Below are positions 24,333 to 32,170 of a stretch of DNA of 41,352 nt, one piece after another. Both the position numbers and the translations under genes were made by a program. The stretch covers positions 1 through 41,352 of the forward strand of contig JAEDFM010000017.1 of assembly GCA_016292805.1 (NCBI GenBank), written 5' to 3'. The notes below the pieces were generated by a model. It saw nothing but the letters and a program-made list of their open reading frames with translations, ran no database searches and was not told the origin of the DNA. Within the stretch, counting starts at the first letter, position 1. The number at the start of each line of letters is the position of its first letter. The DNA is from Treponema sp. GTDB taxonomy: Bacteria; Spirochaetota; Spirochaetia; Treponematales; Treponemataceae.

Positions 24333-27300
24333 TTACTTCTGTAAGATGAATTCTACACGTCTGTTTTTCCAGTTATTATCTTTATCTTTTGGATTAACAA
24401 CAGGTCTTGTTCCACCTAAACCATTTGTAGTGATATTAGAACCGTTGGCACCGCGTTTTATAAGATATGCTTTAATTTCTGCAGCACGTTCTTTAGAAAG
24501 AGGTGTCAAAGCCCGTCCCCACTGGTTCAAGTTATCAACAGTTTCTTCATCAGGATTATCTGTAACCTTGTTTGCATGTCCAACAATTTCTACCTTGTAT
24601 TCTTTGAACTTCTTAAGAATATCAGCAATACGGTTCAAAGTATTAAGATTCTTAGTAATCTGTTCTTGTGAAAGTTTATTGTTAGCTTTCTGGAAGTTTG
24701 AAGAATCTGATTCAAAGATGATTGATGGTACAGCCATCTTCAATACATTTCCTTCGCGAATTACAAGAACATCTACAGGGATAATTCCTCTAACTGTAGA
24801 TTTCATTCCCAAGTTGTCTGATACTGTAAATTCGTATGGATAATCCATAGCAGACTGAACTCGTTCAGCATTTCCAGAAGAATTCTTCTGAATATTACTT
24901 AAACCGTCCCAGATAATTCTTTCTGTAATTGTGTTTTTACCACTTGTTTTCCAGAAGGCCTTACCTTTTGGATCTGTAATTGTAAATGACCATGAAGTAA
25001 TTTTTGCTTTTGTTGTACCAGAAAGCTTAATGAACAAATCATCATCTACACCATCGTTATCTGGAGAGAAGAACTGTGGTGCTGTCTGAACTTTAAGCTG
25101 TGGTGCAGTTGCAGTACAGATAAATGGAGAAGACATACCGCTAATAACATTACCTTTAGCATAAGTAACAGTAATTGTTCCAAAGAATGTACCTTCACAA
25201 ACTTTACCAGTTGCATCAGCACCATTCCAGGTGATTGTTGAAGGAACAGAAGCACTGTCTTTTTCTGTAAGTGTATATACAGCTTCACCATTTTCTTTGC
25301 AAATCATGAATGTCCAGTTTGAAATATTTTCTGGAACAGAAAGTTTGATTGCAAATTTCTGAGTATCAAGAACTTTGTCATTGTTTGGTGAAATACCTTC
25401 GTTTTCTGCTGTTAAGTAAACTTTAGTTTCACGATTATCAAGAATGATATTTGAAAGTTCTGTTTTGAATGAGTTTCCGGCAGCATCTGTTGAAGAAATC
25501 ACAATATTGTAAGTTCCGTCTTTTGCAAGATTTCCAGATTCATCTTTTCCATCCCATACAAAACCTGTTTTTTTATTATTCCATGTAATCTTCTTAACTG
25601 TAGCACCAGCAACCGATTTAACTTCTGCTGTCCAAACATCATCTGTACAGTTTGTAATTGAAACTGGAATGTTATCCTGGTTACCGTCTCCATCTGGAGA
25701 GAATGCTGTCCAAGGAATTTCAGCAGTAAGTGATGGAGCTTTTGTATCAAGAACTACAGTCTGTTTTGCAGGTGCAGAAACAGAACCATTTGTAGCTGTA
25801 ATCTTAAGAGATGCAGTATAAGAACCATCTTCGCAACGAAGCTTATCATTTCCTTTACCATCCCACACAAAGTTAACTGGGAGCTTTTTAGATTCTTTCA
25901 AAGAATAAACTTCATTTGCTTTAGAATCTGTAATTACAAATTCATAAGATGCAATATCTTTTGTTGAAGTAACAGGTGTAAATGTAACTGTATCCTTTAC
26001 TCTATCATTATTTGGTGAGAATGCTGTATCTGAAGCAGCAAGTAAAAGCTGAGCTTCAGTTGTATCAAATGTAACTTCTACAGATGTCATAACTCCTTTA
26101 TTACCAGCAGCATCAAGTCCTTCAAGTGTAAATACATAATCACCTTTATCAGCAATTGCACCATCACCATTAATACCATTCCAAGAAACAGCTTCTGGGA
26201 GATACTGACCAAGGTTATAAGTCTTAATAACCTTTTTACCATCGGCAGTTACAATTTTTCCAGTCCAGTTTTCAATTGGAGAACCAGAATCTGGGCTATT
26301 AGAAATTTTAAATAAAGTTGTATCTTTTGAACCAGCACCAAATACTTTATCTGCAGAATCTACTGTAATCTGGGCAACAGGTCTCTGTGTATCAAGAACG
26401 AGAACTGGTGATGAAATCTTTGCAGGAACATAACCGTTCAAGTATTTAGCATTAACAACAGCCTGATAATCTCCATCTTTAAGAAGGTTACCATTATCGT
26501 CGTTACCATCAAATACAATTGTATCTGGAGGTGTAAGACCAAGTTTTTCATTGTTATATGTTCTTACAGCCTTTCCATCTTTTTCTACAACAACGCTCCA
26601 TTCTACAAGCTTGTTACCAGTTCTAGGATCTGGAACAGGAATTGTTACAGCAAAGGTAATGTCTTTATTTTCACTGTTTGTTTTTGGAGCAAAATAACGG
26701 GAACCTTTTACATAAAGATTTGTAGCAGGTTTATCTGCAGAATAAATGATGTTAGAAATTACAGCTTCTGGAGCTTTGTTACCAGCGCGGTCAGTTGCTG
26801 TAATTTCGTAAGAATAAATACCATCTTTAATCTGAGTTTCTAAATCATCTGTACCGAACCAGTTGATTACAGCAGGCTCAGCGTTTGTCCATTTGTAAGT
26901 GCGAACAACAGAACCATCAACAGATTTAAAAGTTCCAACCCATTCATCTTCTACAGAACCAGACTGCTTAATCTGGATTGAAGATTTAGCACCTTCACCA
27001 AAAGTTTTATCTGCAGGCTGAACAAGTGTAATTTCAGGAGCAACAGTATCAATTACAACCTGATATTCTTTTGTCTGACCAACGTTTCCGTTATCGTCAG
27101 TTGCAGTTACATAGTAGTAGTAAGTACCATCAGGTGCAGTTTCACCATTGTTCATAGCACCGTTCCAGGAAATTGTTTTTGGAATTTCAATTCCCTGCTG
27201 TACAGTTACAAGCTGCTTAAAGAAAGATTTAAATCCCAATTTAGAAGGAAGGGCAACCTTATTACCAATTGTACGAATTACATTTTTATTGGAATCCATA

Positions 27301-27464
27301 ATAACAAGACTCCAGGCCTGAACATAACGACGGTCTGAAATGTTTAATGGAATTTCAAGTTCATCCTGAACACCATCGTTGTTAGGAGAAATGTATTTTG
27401 GTTTTGCAAGCAATACTGTTGGAAGTAAAGCAAAAACTAATGCTAATGATAAAAGCTTTTTCAT
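24333..27464 (-). CDS. Ig-like repeat / OmpA-family envelope protein
   Basis: I start at the ATG at 27464 (1043 residues), which has AGGAGG about 7 nt upstream and begins a signal peptide (MKKLLSLALVFALLPTVLLA). Some eight FlgD/Ig-like repeats of about 105-110 residues follow. Five of them open with an acidic, possibly calcium-binding motif (SPNNDGVQDEL at 26, SPNNDRVKD at 483, SPDGDGNQD at 589, SPNNDKVLD at 692, SPDNDGVDD at 800). Most contain a W(N/D)G..dGtY hairpin. Residues about 930-1043 are an OmpA/MotB peptidoglycan-binding domain (VEIVGHANKVTDNPDEE, LSKERAAEIKAYLIKRG, NRRVEFILQK). It should tether the outer membrane or a large periplasmic array to peptidoglycan. It follows the barrel gene by 10 nt. 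Confidence 0.85.
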   Translation of the reverse strand: MKKLLSLALVFALLPTVLLAKPKYISPNNDGVQDELEIPLNISDRRYVQAWSLVIMDSNKNVIRTIGNKVALPSKLGFKSFFKQLVTVQQGIEIPKTISWNGAMNNGETAPDGTYYYYVTATDDNGNVGQTKEYQVVIDTVAPEITLVQPADKTFGEGAKSSIQIKQSGSVEDEWVGTFKSVDGSVVRTYKWTNAEPAVINWFGTDDLETQIKDGIYSYEITATDRAGNKAPEAVISNIIYSADKPATNLYVKGSRYFAPKTNSENKDITFAVTIPVPDPRTGNKLVEWSVVVEKDGKAVRTYNNEKLGLTPPDTIVFDGNDDNGNLLKDGDYQAVVNAKYLNGYVPAKISSPVLVLDTQRPVAQITVDSADKVFGAGSKDTTLFKISNSPDSGSPIENWTGKIVTADGKKVIKTYNLGQYLPEAVSWNGINGDGAIADKGDYVFTLEGLDAAGNKGVMTSVEVTFDTTEAQLLLAASDTAFSPNNDRVKDTVTFTPVTSTKDIASYEFVITDSKANEVYSLKESKKLPVNFVWDGKGNDKLRCEDGSYTASLKITATNGSVSAPAKQTVVLDTKAPSLTAEIPWTAFSPDGDGNQDNIPVSITNCTDDVWTAEVKSVAGATVKKITWNNKKTGFVWDGKDESGNLAKDGTYNIVISSTDAAGNSFKTELSNIILDNRETKVYLTAENEGISPNNDKVLDTQKFAIKLSVPENISNWTFMICKENGEAVYTLTEKDSASVPSTITWNGADATGKVCEGTFFGTITVTYAKGNVISGMSSPFICTATAPQLKVQTAPQFFSPDNDGVDDDLFIKLSGTTKAKITSWSFTITDPKGKAFWKTSGKNTITERIIWDGLSNIQKNSSGNAERVQSAMDYPYEFTVSDNLGMKSTVRGIIPVDVLVIREGNVLKMAVPSIIFESDSSNFQKANNKLSQEQITKNLNTLNRIADILKKFKEYKVEIVGHANKVTDNPDEETVDNLNQWGRALTPLSKERAAEIKAYLIKRGANGSNITTNGLGGTRPVVNPKDKDNNWKNRRVEFILQK

Positions 27465-27474
27465 TTCTACCCTC

Positions 27475-28530
27475 CTATTCATCATCACCAAGCCAGAGTT
27501 CAATTACTGGAGGTGTAGTATCTTTCATACCAAGCATAAAATCCAAACCAAGAGAAGCAGCTGTTACAGTTGTATTAATATTTTTGTAAGCACTGTAAAC
27601 ATTAAATTCGCTCTGTTCCCAACCGTTCTTCTTCATGTAATTGCTTGAGCCAAAATCAAATGAGAATTTAAAGTTCAAACCAATTGCAGGAATCATATAA
27701 ACTTTTCCAGCAGCCATTTCGCGGATGTTCATTTTTTCAGATACACTTAAAACAATCATATCCTTTAAAGAAAACTGAAGGCTGGCATCTGCAATAAGAT
27801 TCAAGCATGAAGGCAATGACAAATCAAAAGCATAAGCAATGTCAAAAATTTCGTTTCTGAACAAGCTTGCTGCTACACCAGCTTTAAGTGTAACTATGTT
27901 TGGATAAAATCCATCACCTTCATAAATACCTGCTACAGCAGTTTTTGAAAATGTTTTACCAAGGTTCAAAACAGAAACTCCAATACGGAAATCTTTCATA
28001 AAGCCTAAGTCACCAATGGTATAAACACCACCAATGTCACCTGCAATCATGGCATCCTTTCCAGCTCCCCAGCAGAAACCACTGCTAAAACCAAGACCAA
28101 GATCAAATTTTTCTGTAATTGGTTTTGCAACTGCAGCCTTGAAGTTCAAACTGTTTTTAAGATTCAGCTCTTCGAATGGAACAAAAGTTCCGTTCATGTA
28201 ACCTGTAAGAACAAAAATCTTAAATGGAACAAGGAATGATGTCTGGAATGCACTTCCAAACTTTTTGGCATTTGCATCGTCCATAGAGAATAATGCTGTA
28301 TAACCAACATTTAAAACAACACGCTGTTCGCGGGCAGAAATTGCAGGGTTTGTAATGATTGAATCTGGACTACCATTAAAAACAGGGCCACCAGAAACCG
28401 AAGTCCCTCCTGTTAGTGTTTTTGCACTAGATAATTCTAAATAGCTGTCTCCATAAACAGGTGGATTGTAAGCATTTAAAGCGGCAGATGTAATTATAGC
28501 TAAAAGCACTGCCAATGTAATTTTTTTCAT
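27475..28530 (-). CDS. Outer-membrane beta-barrel protein (PorV/FadL-like, UPF0164-type)
   Basis: The start is placed at the ATG at 28530 (351 residues). GGAG lies 6 nt upstream, and the protein then begins with a signal peptide (MKKITLAVLLAIITSAALNA). The mature start (YNPPVYGDSYLELSSAKTLTGGTSVSGGPVFNGSPDSIITNPA) resembles the N-terminal plug-like segment with a conserved NPA seen in the PorV/FadL-like and treponemal UPF0164 barrels. Amphipathic strands follow to the end. The last residues (TTPPVIELWLGDDE) extend past the barrel and look like the start of an Ig-type strand. It is directly upstream of the Ig/OmpA gene, so the two products may form a complex. The ligand is unknown. Confidence 0.65.
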   Translation of the reverse strand: MKKITLAVLLAIITSAALNAYNPPVYGDSYLELSSAKTLTGGTSVSGGPVFNGSPDSIITNPAISAREQRVVLNVGYTALFSMDDANAKKFGSAFQTSFLVPFKIFVLTGYMNGTFVPFEELNLKNSLNFKAAVAKPITEKFDLGLGFSSGFCWGAGKDAMIAGDIGGVYTIGDLGFMKDFRIGVSVLNLGKTFSKTAVAGIYEGDGFYPNIVTLKAGVAASLFRNEIFDIAYAFDLSLPSCLNLIADASLQFSLKDMIVLSVSEKMNIREMAAGKVYMIPAIGLNFKFSFDFGSSNYMKKNGWEQSEFNVYSAYKNINTTVTAASLGLDFMLGMKDTTPPVIELWLGDDE

Positions 28531-28595
28531 AACACACTCCATTTGCTATTTTATATCAATAACTATACTGAATTAGCGAGTCTTGTTCTATAACC

Positions 28596-28624
28596 TTGAA
28601 ATATAGCAAAATTTCACTTATATT
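28596..28624 (+). promoter_or_regulatory. Near-consensus promoter, -10 ends 7 nt before the ATG at 28632
   Basis: TTGAAA (28596-28601), a 17-bp spacer and TATATT (28619-28624) are followed by 7 nt and the ATG. There is no ribosome site, so a leaderless transcript is likely. The TTG within the -35 is in frame but would lie upstream of the transcription start. Confidence 0.6.
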
Positions 28625-28631
28625 CTATATT

Positions 28632-30194
28632 ATGGATATTAATGAGAAAGAATCTAAATCAAAACCAACTCATAAACAGAGTTTCTTTCAGAGTTTATTT
28701 AGTTCACTATTCGGTGGGAATAATCCTGATGCAGAACGTAAAAAGCGATTAAAGACTATTGCCAAGAACTTTTCAAAATGTAAGTACCACAACTTATATA
28801 AGCCAGGTGCCATGGAAATGACAGGCAACTTTGGTAAATTAATGTATGAGTTATACAAGGCTATCTCTCCTGCTCAGCTATATTTTAAAAACACACAGAA
28901 TCCAAATATTTTTAAAGCCCAGATTATTAATTATAATCTTTCAGAAAATCAGCTTACACTTCTTGAACATTTTGATGAACAGAAGATTCTTGATGTTGCA
29001 AGAAAAGTTCCTGTTTCAAAAGTAAGCGCTCAGCTGCTTTCTGAACTCCAGACTTTCTCTAACGAATTCGATTCTGAACGGGTAGCAAAAATTGAAAACC
29101 TTTATAAAACCTTTACCCTTTTTAAAGATTTCTGTTGTTTTGACTTTTATGTAGTCATTAAAAAGTATGATGGTGCATTCCAGGAATTCAATTTTAACGC
29201 AGTTCCAAAGCTTGAAAAAATTACTGCAGAATATATTCTTGATGACTTAAAAGATTTCATTGCTGTTTCCTATGCAATTACAGATGATTCAGTTGTCTGG
29301 ACTGATTTATTTGAGATGTTCAGGAAGACTCAAGGAAAAGAACTTGTTTCTATTGGTACATGGAAAAAGATCATTGCAAAAATCAAAAGCATTCAGACTT
29401 CCCGTGCCTTTGATATGATTATTCAGCTTATTTCCCATAATCCAACAGAAGCAGTAAAAATTAATGTTCGCTCAGAAACAATAGTTGAACCTTATCTGGA
29501 CAAAATTCAGAATGAAGTTCACTCAACTCTAGATAAAATCGAAACTCAGCAGAAAGAGTCTAAAGCCAGCAATCTTTGTCTTCAGATTTTTGGACCATCC
29601 ACTCCACAGAATCTTGTAAACTATGTAACTGGCTTTAATGCTCTTCTTGAAAAGAAAGATCTTGAAATTCTAGAATACACAGAACCATTAAATTATCTTA
29701 AAACTTTCCTTATTGAATTTGTAAAAAAAGAAGTTCGTGAATTCTATGATGTTGTTGTAATTCGCGGACAATGGGATGCATCACTTTCTGCTCCAACATC
29801 AAATGCATATCAGGAGCTTCTTAAGATTTCTGACCAGATTTCTAAGTTCGATGAAGAATTTGCAGAAGAAGGTCCTATTGGTATAAAAATTAAAACTCTT
29901 CTTCCAAAAACAGCCCATGACTCAGGTGCTGAAAGCATTATTAATCGTGTTGTTTCAGATTCAAATGACCAGGCAAAAGGATACCTAGTTACATCAACAC
30001 AGAACCTTATTTTAATCGGTAGAACTATTAAACAGCTGATTGAAGATTATGGCCAGCCAAAGCCAACAATCGTAATGAACTGGAAAGAACTGGATAAATA
30101 CGTAGAGGCACCAATCAAAGAATTTATGGTTAATATGTATAAAAAGATTTATCTGTTTGTTCAGCTTATGCAGCAGTATCTTATTTCTGAGTAA
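28632..30194 (+). CDS. Conserved cytosolic protein of unknown function (spirochaete-type, possibly DUF5312)
   Basis: I start at the ATG at 28632 (520 residues), since the promoter just upstream excludes the in-frame TTG at 28596. There is no signal peptide and no membrane segment. The N-terminus is basic and polar (MDINEKESKSKPTHKQSFFQ), and the rest is predicted mostly helical (for example LLEKKDLEILEYTEPLNYLKTFLIEF). I recognise no catalytic motif. It resembles an uncharacterised protein family that I associate with spirochaetes (DUF5312), but I could not verify this from the sequence alone. The gene is single, divergent from the barrel gene, and its stop lies 5 nt from the stop of the convergent J-domain gene. 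Confidence 0.6.
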   Translation: MDINEKESKSKPTHKQSFFQSLFSSLFGGNNPDAERKKRLKTIAKNFSKCKYHNLYKPGAMEMTGNFGKLMYELYKAISPAQLYFKNTQNPNIFKAQIINYNLSENQLTLLEHFDEQKILDVARKVPVSKVSAQLLSELQTFSNEFDSERVAKIENLYKTFTLFKDFCCFDFYVVIKKYDGAFQEFNFNAVPKLEKITAEYILDDLKDFIAVSYAITDDSVVWTDLFEMFRKTQGKELVSIGTWKKIIAKIKSIQTSRAFDMIIQLISHNPTEAVKINVRSETIVEPYLDKIQNEVHSTLDKIETQQKESKASNLCLQIFGPSTPQNLVNYVTGFNALLEKKDLEILEYTEPLNYLKTFLIEFVKKEVREFYDVVVIRGQWDASLSAPTSNAYQELLKISDQISKFDEEFAEEGPIGIKIKTLLPKTAHDSGAESIINRVVSDSNDQAKGYLVTSTQNLILIGRTIKQLIEDYGQPKPTIVMNWKELDKYVEAPIKEFMVNMYKKIYLFVQLMQQYLISE

Positions 30195-30199
30195 ACAAA

Positions 30200-30952
30200 C
30201 TAACTTATTTTTTCAGCTTCCCGCAGACAAATGTTTGCAGTTGCTGTATCGCCAAGACGCCTGTATTCTTCAGACATTTTTCTAAGGAAGAAGGCGTCTT
30301 CTTTTTTTCCAAAGTTTAAATCCAGCGCCCGCTCATAAACATCAAGTGCAAGTTCATCGCTTATTACACCATCAATATTTTTCTTTAGAATTGTAAGTGT
30401 AAAATCCAGAACATCTGGAAAGAAAATATAAAAATACTGATATGAATATTCCATTTGAATTATCTGTTCCAGCAGAATGATTGCATCATAATATTCACCA
30501 CGAATTACCAGTTCTTCTGCAAGAATATAACCGTAATCCATAAAGTCTTCGCGGGTAAACCATTTTTTCAAACTAAAGTCTGCATGGTTCATCTGCATTC
30601 GTTTGAATTCTGCTACGGCTTCATCTTCCTTCTGATGCATCAAAGTATAGAATATTAACTTAGCCCTGCTTTCTTCATCCTGGCGTTCACTAAGCCATTC
30701 ATAATAATTAAAGGATTTTGAATCTGAATAAGAACGTTTAATTTTAATAAAAAAAGATTCGTCAAAAATAGAACGCTGTCGCTGATCCGAAAGAACACGA
30801 TAAGCCTGCACAACCTGATCAAATAATGCGCTGTCTGTAGAAGCCCCAGTAGCATCAGGATGAAGATTTTTCACTTTTTCACGGTAGGCTTTTTTTATTT
30901 CTGCAAGGGTTGCTTCAGGTCTTACTCCCAAAACTTTGTAACAATCAATCAT
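30200..30952 (-). CDS. J-domain (DnaJ-like) co-chaperone with helical C-terminus
   Basis: Residues 1-65 of 250 form a J-domain (CYKVLGVRPEATLAEIKKAYREKVKNLHPDA in parts: YKVLGVRPEATLAEIKKAYR and the HPD loop NLHPDAT), followed by FDQVVQAYRVLSDQRQRSIFDE. There is no Gly/Phe region, zinc finger or client domain of DnaJ, so it should stimulate DnaK for a special target. The C-terminal part contains short TPR-like helices (YDAIILLEQIIQMEY, ALDVYERALDLNFGKKEDA). It is the last gene of the V-ATPase operon, 3 nt after the USP-like gene. That location suggests, but does not prove, a role in V-ATPase assembly. Confidence 0.85.
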   Translation of the reverse strand: MIDCYKVLGVRPEATLAEIKKAYREKVKNLHPDATGASTDSALFDQVVQAYRVLSDQRQRSIFDESFFIKIKRSYSDSKSFNYYEWLSERQDEESRAKLIFYTLMHQKEDEAVAEFKRMQMNHADFSLKKWFTREDFMDYGYILAEELVIRGEYYDAIILLEQIIQMEYSYQYFYIFFPDVLDFTLTILKKNIDGVISDELALDVYERALDLNFGKKEDAFFLRKMSEEYRRLGDTATANICLREAEKIS

Positions 30953-30955
30953 CTA

Positions 30956-31450
30956 TTAATAACTCTTAAATTTCTTTTCGATATCTGGTTCCTGAACAAT
31001 AAGTACAGGACAGGTAGAATTGGAAAGCACTTCATTTTCGTCAGAAGTCATAACAAACTTCTTAACACCTTTTTTGTTTACATCTTTTTCGTTTCCACCT
31101 AGAAGAATTAAATCAGCATTAAACTCTTGTGCAGCATTCAGAATTTCTGTAAAGATTCCGCCCTTTCTTAATTCTGTATGACATTTTATTCCTTTAGAAC
31201 CAGCCAGCATTTTTACATAATCAAGATAGTGCTGTCCATCGACTTCAAGCTTTTCTTCAAAATCCATTTTTTCAGAATTGATAAGAAGATTATTCATTGT
31301 AAGATATTTTATAGTGGCAGTATCTACAACAAATACAAACTTAAGCTCCAGACTGTATGCTTTGGCCATCATAATAGCATACATTGCTGCATGAATTGAA
31401 GACTGGCGACCATTAATTGCAACTAAAACTTTTCTAAAAAATGTTTTCAT
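30956..31450 (-). CDS. Universal-stress-protein-like protein in the V-ATPase operon
   Basis: This 164-residue protein has the USP fold pattern: KVLVAINGRQSSIHAAMYAIMMAKAYSLEL at the start (shown in part, KVLVAINGRQSS), a middle LRKGGIFTEILNAAQEFNADLILLGG and a C-terminal STCPVLIVQ. The classical ATP-binding motif G-2x-G-9x-G(S/T) is altered (GGNEKDVNKKGVKKF, TSDENEVLSNSTCP), so nucleotide binding is uncertain. The ATG follows the atpD stop without a gap (TAA-ATG), and the J-domain gene follows by 3 nt. It may sense energy or stress status for the complex, which is an inference from location. Confidence 0.75.
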   Translation of the reverse strand: MKTFFRKVLVAINGRQSSIHAAMYAIMMAKAYSLELKFVFVVDTATIKYLTMNNLLINSEKMDFEEKLEVDGQHYLDYVKMLAGSKGIKCHTELRKGGIFTEILNAAQEFNADLILLGGNEKDVNKKGVKKFVMTSDENEVLSNSTCPVLIVQEPDIEKKFKSY

Positions 31451-32074
31451 TTATTTGCTTTCTGCCCCCCTTTTTAATGCCTTAAGAACAAAAACATTTT
31501 CCCGTTCCCGTTCTTCCAAAACAGACTCAATATATTGTTTTGTTTCCTTTGCCTGAGGAATAATCATTTTATCAAGAGCATTTACACGGCGCTGAGTTCG
31601 TTTTACTTCTTCTGCCAGACGCCAGACAATTGTACGGATTGAAGCCATTTGTGTAAGCAAAGTTAAAAGTTCAAAAAACTTAGTGATTGTTGCATCAGTA
31701 TTAGCATAGGTTCCAATAAAAGAATAGAAAAGCTCTTTTTTAGGGAGTACAACATCCATGGAAGAAAAAGTCATACCACCAATGTTTACTTTCTTTTCTG
31801 TCATATCAAATTCATAATGAACTGCGTGTGCTATTCGTTCAATCTGATCTGCACCATCAACCATAAGCATGCGCTTAAAAGCGGGATACGCTTCATCAAT
31901 TACCTTATCAATATCCTGTTCCAGAAGCTTTACCTTTTCTACCAGGTGCATAAGCTCGCGGACAAGGATTTCTCGTTTTTCTTCCAGCAATTCATAACCG
32001 TTAGTAGAAACAGCCAGCTGTTCTTTAATTGCGAGAAGATTCGATTTTGTTGGTGCAATATTTAATTTAGCCAC
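31451..32074 (-). CDS. atpD: V-type ATPase subunit D (central rotor shaft)
   Basis: I place the start at the GTG at 32074 (207 residues). GGAG lies 6-7 nt upstream, and the product then begins VAKLNIAPTKSNLLAIKEQL, which is the canonical subunit-D start. The in-frame ATG at 32119 lies in the intergenic hairpin region. Long N- and C-terminal helices (GYELLEEKREILVRELMHL; WRLAEEVKRTQRRVNALDKM) form the coiled-coil shaft that turns inside the A3B3 head. The gap from atpB is 96 nt and holds two hairpins, while all other V-ATPase gene junctions in this window are under 20 nt. Confidence 0.92.
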   Translation of the reverse strand: MAKLNIAPTKSNLLAIKEQLAVSTNGYELLEEKREILVRELMHLVEKVKLLEQDIDKVIDEAYPAFKRMLMVDGADQIERIAHAVHYEFDMTEKKVNIGGMTFSSMDVVLPKKELFYSFIGTYANTDATITKFFELLTLLTQMASIRTIVWRLAEEVKRTQRRVNALDKMIIPQAKETKQYIESVLEERERENVFVLKALKRGAESK

Positions 32075-32099
32075 TATTCGCTCCAATAATTGTAAAGCT

Positions 32100-32127
32100 A
32101 AAAAATTGCTGGCTCGCAATTTTTTTT
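32100..32127 (-). terminator. A/T-flanked hairpin before atpD, possible attenuator
   Basis: AAAAAATTGC (32100-32109) pairs with GCAATTTTTT (32116-32125) around a 6-nt loop. On the minus strand it has the form of a weak intrinsic terminator within the operon and lies 25 nt before the atpD start. The GC core is only two G-C pairs, so its strength is doubtful. Confidence 0.4.
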
Positions 32128-32148
32128 AACGCTTTGCTATAGAACACC

Positions 32149-32168
32149 GGGCGCTCTGACCGGCGCCC
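32149..32168 (-). other. GC-rich hairpin directly after the atpB stop
   Basis: GGGCGC (32149-32154) pairs with GCGCCC (32163-32168) around an 8-nt loop, 2 nt after the atpB stop. It is strikingly GC-rich for this AT-rich region and has no T run on the minus strand, so it is more likely an RNA-stability or processing element than a terminator. Confidence 0.5.
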
Positions 32169-32170
32169 TC

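Noticed and set aside
24286..24843. 185-codon open frame antisense to the OmpA domain
   Set aside because: It starts inside the bidirectional terminator and lies wholly opposite a clearly conserved OmpA domain.
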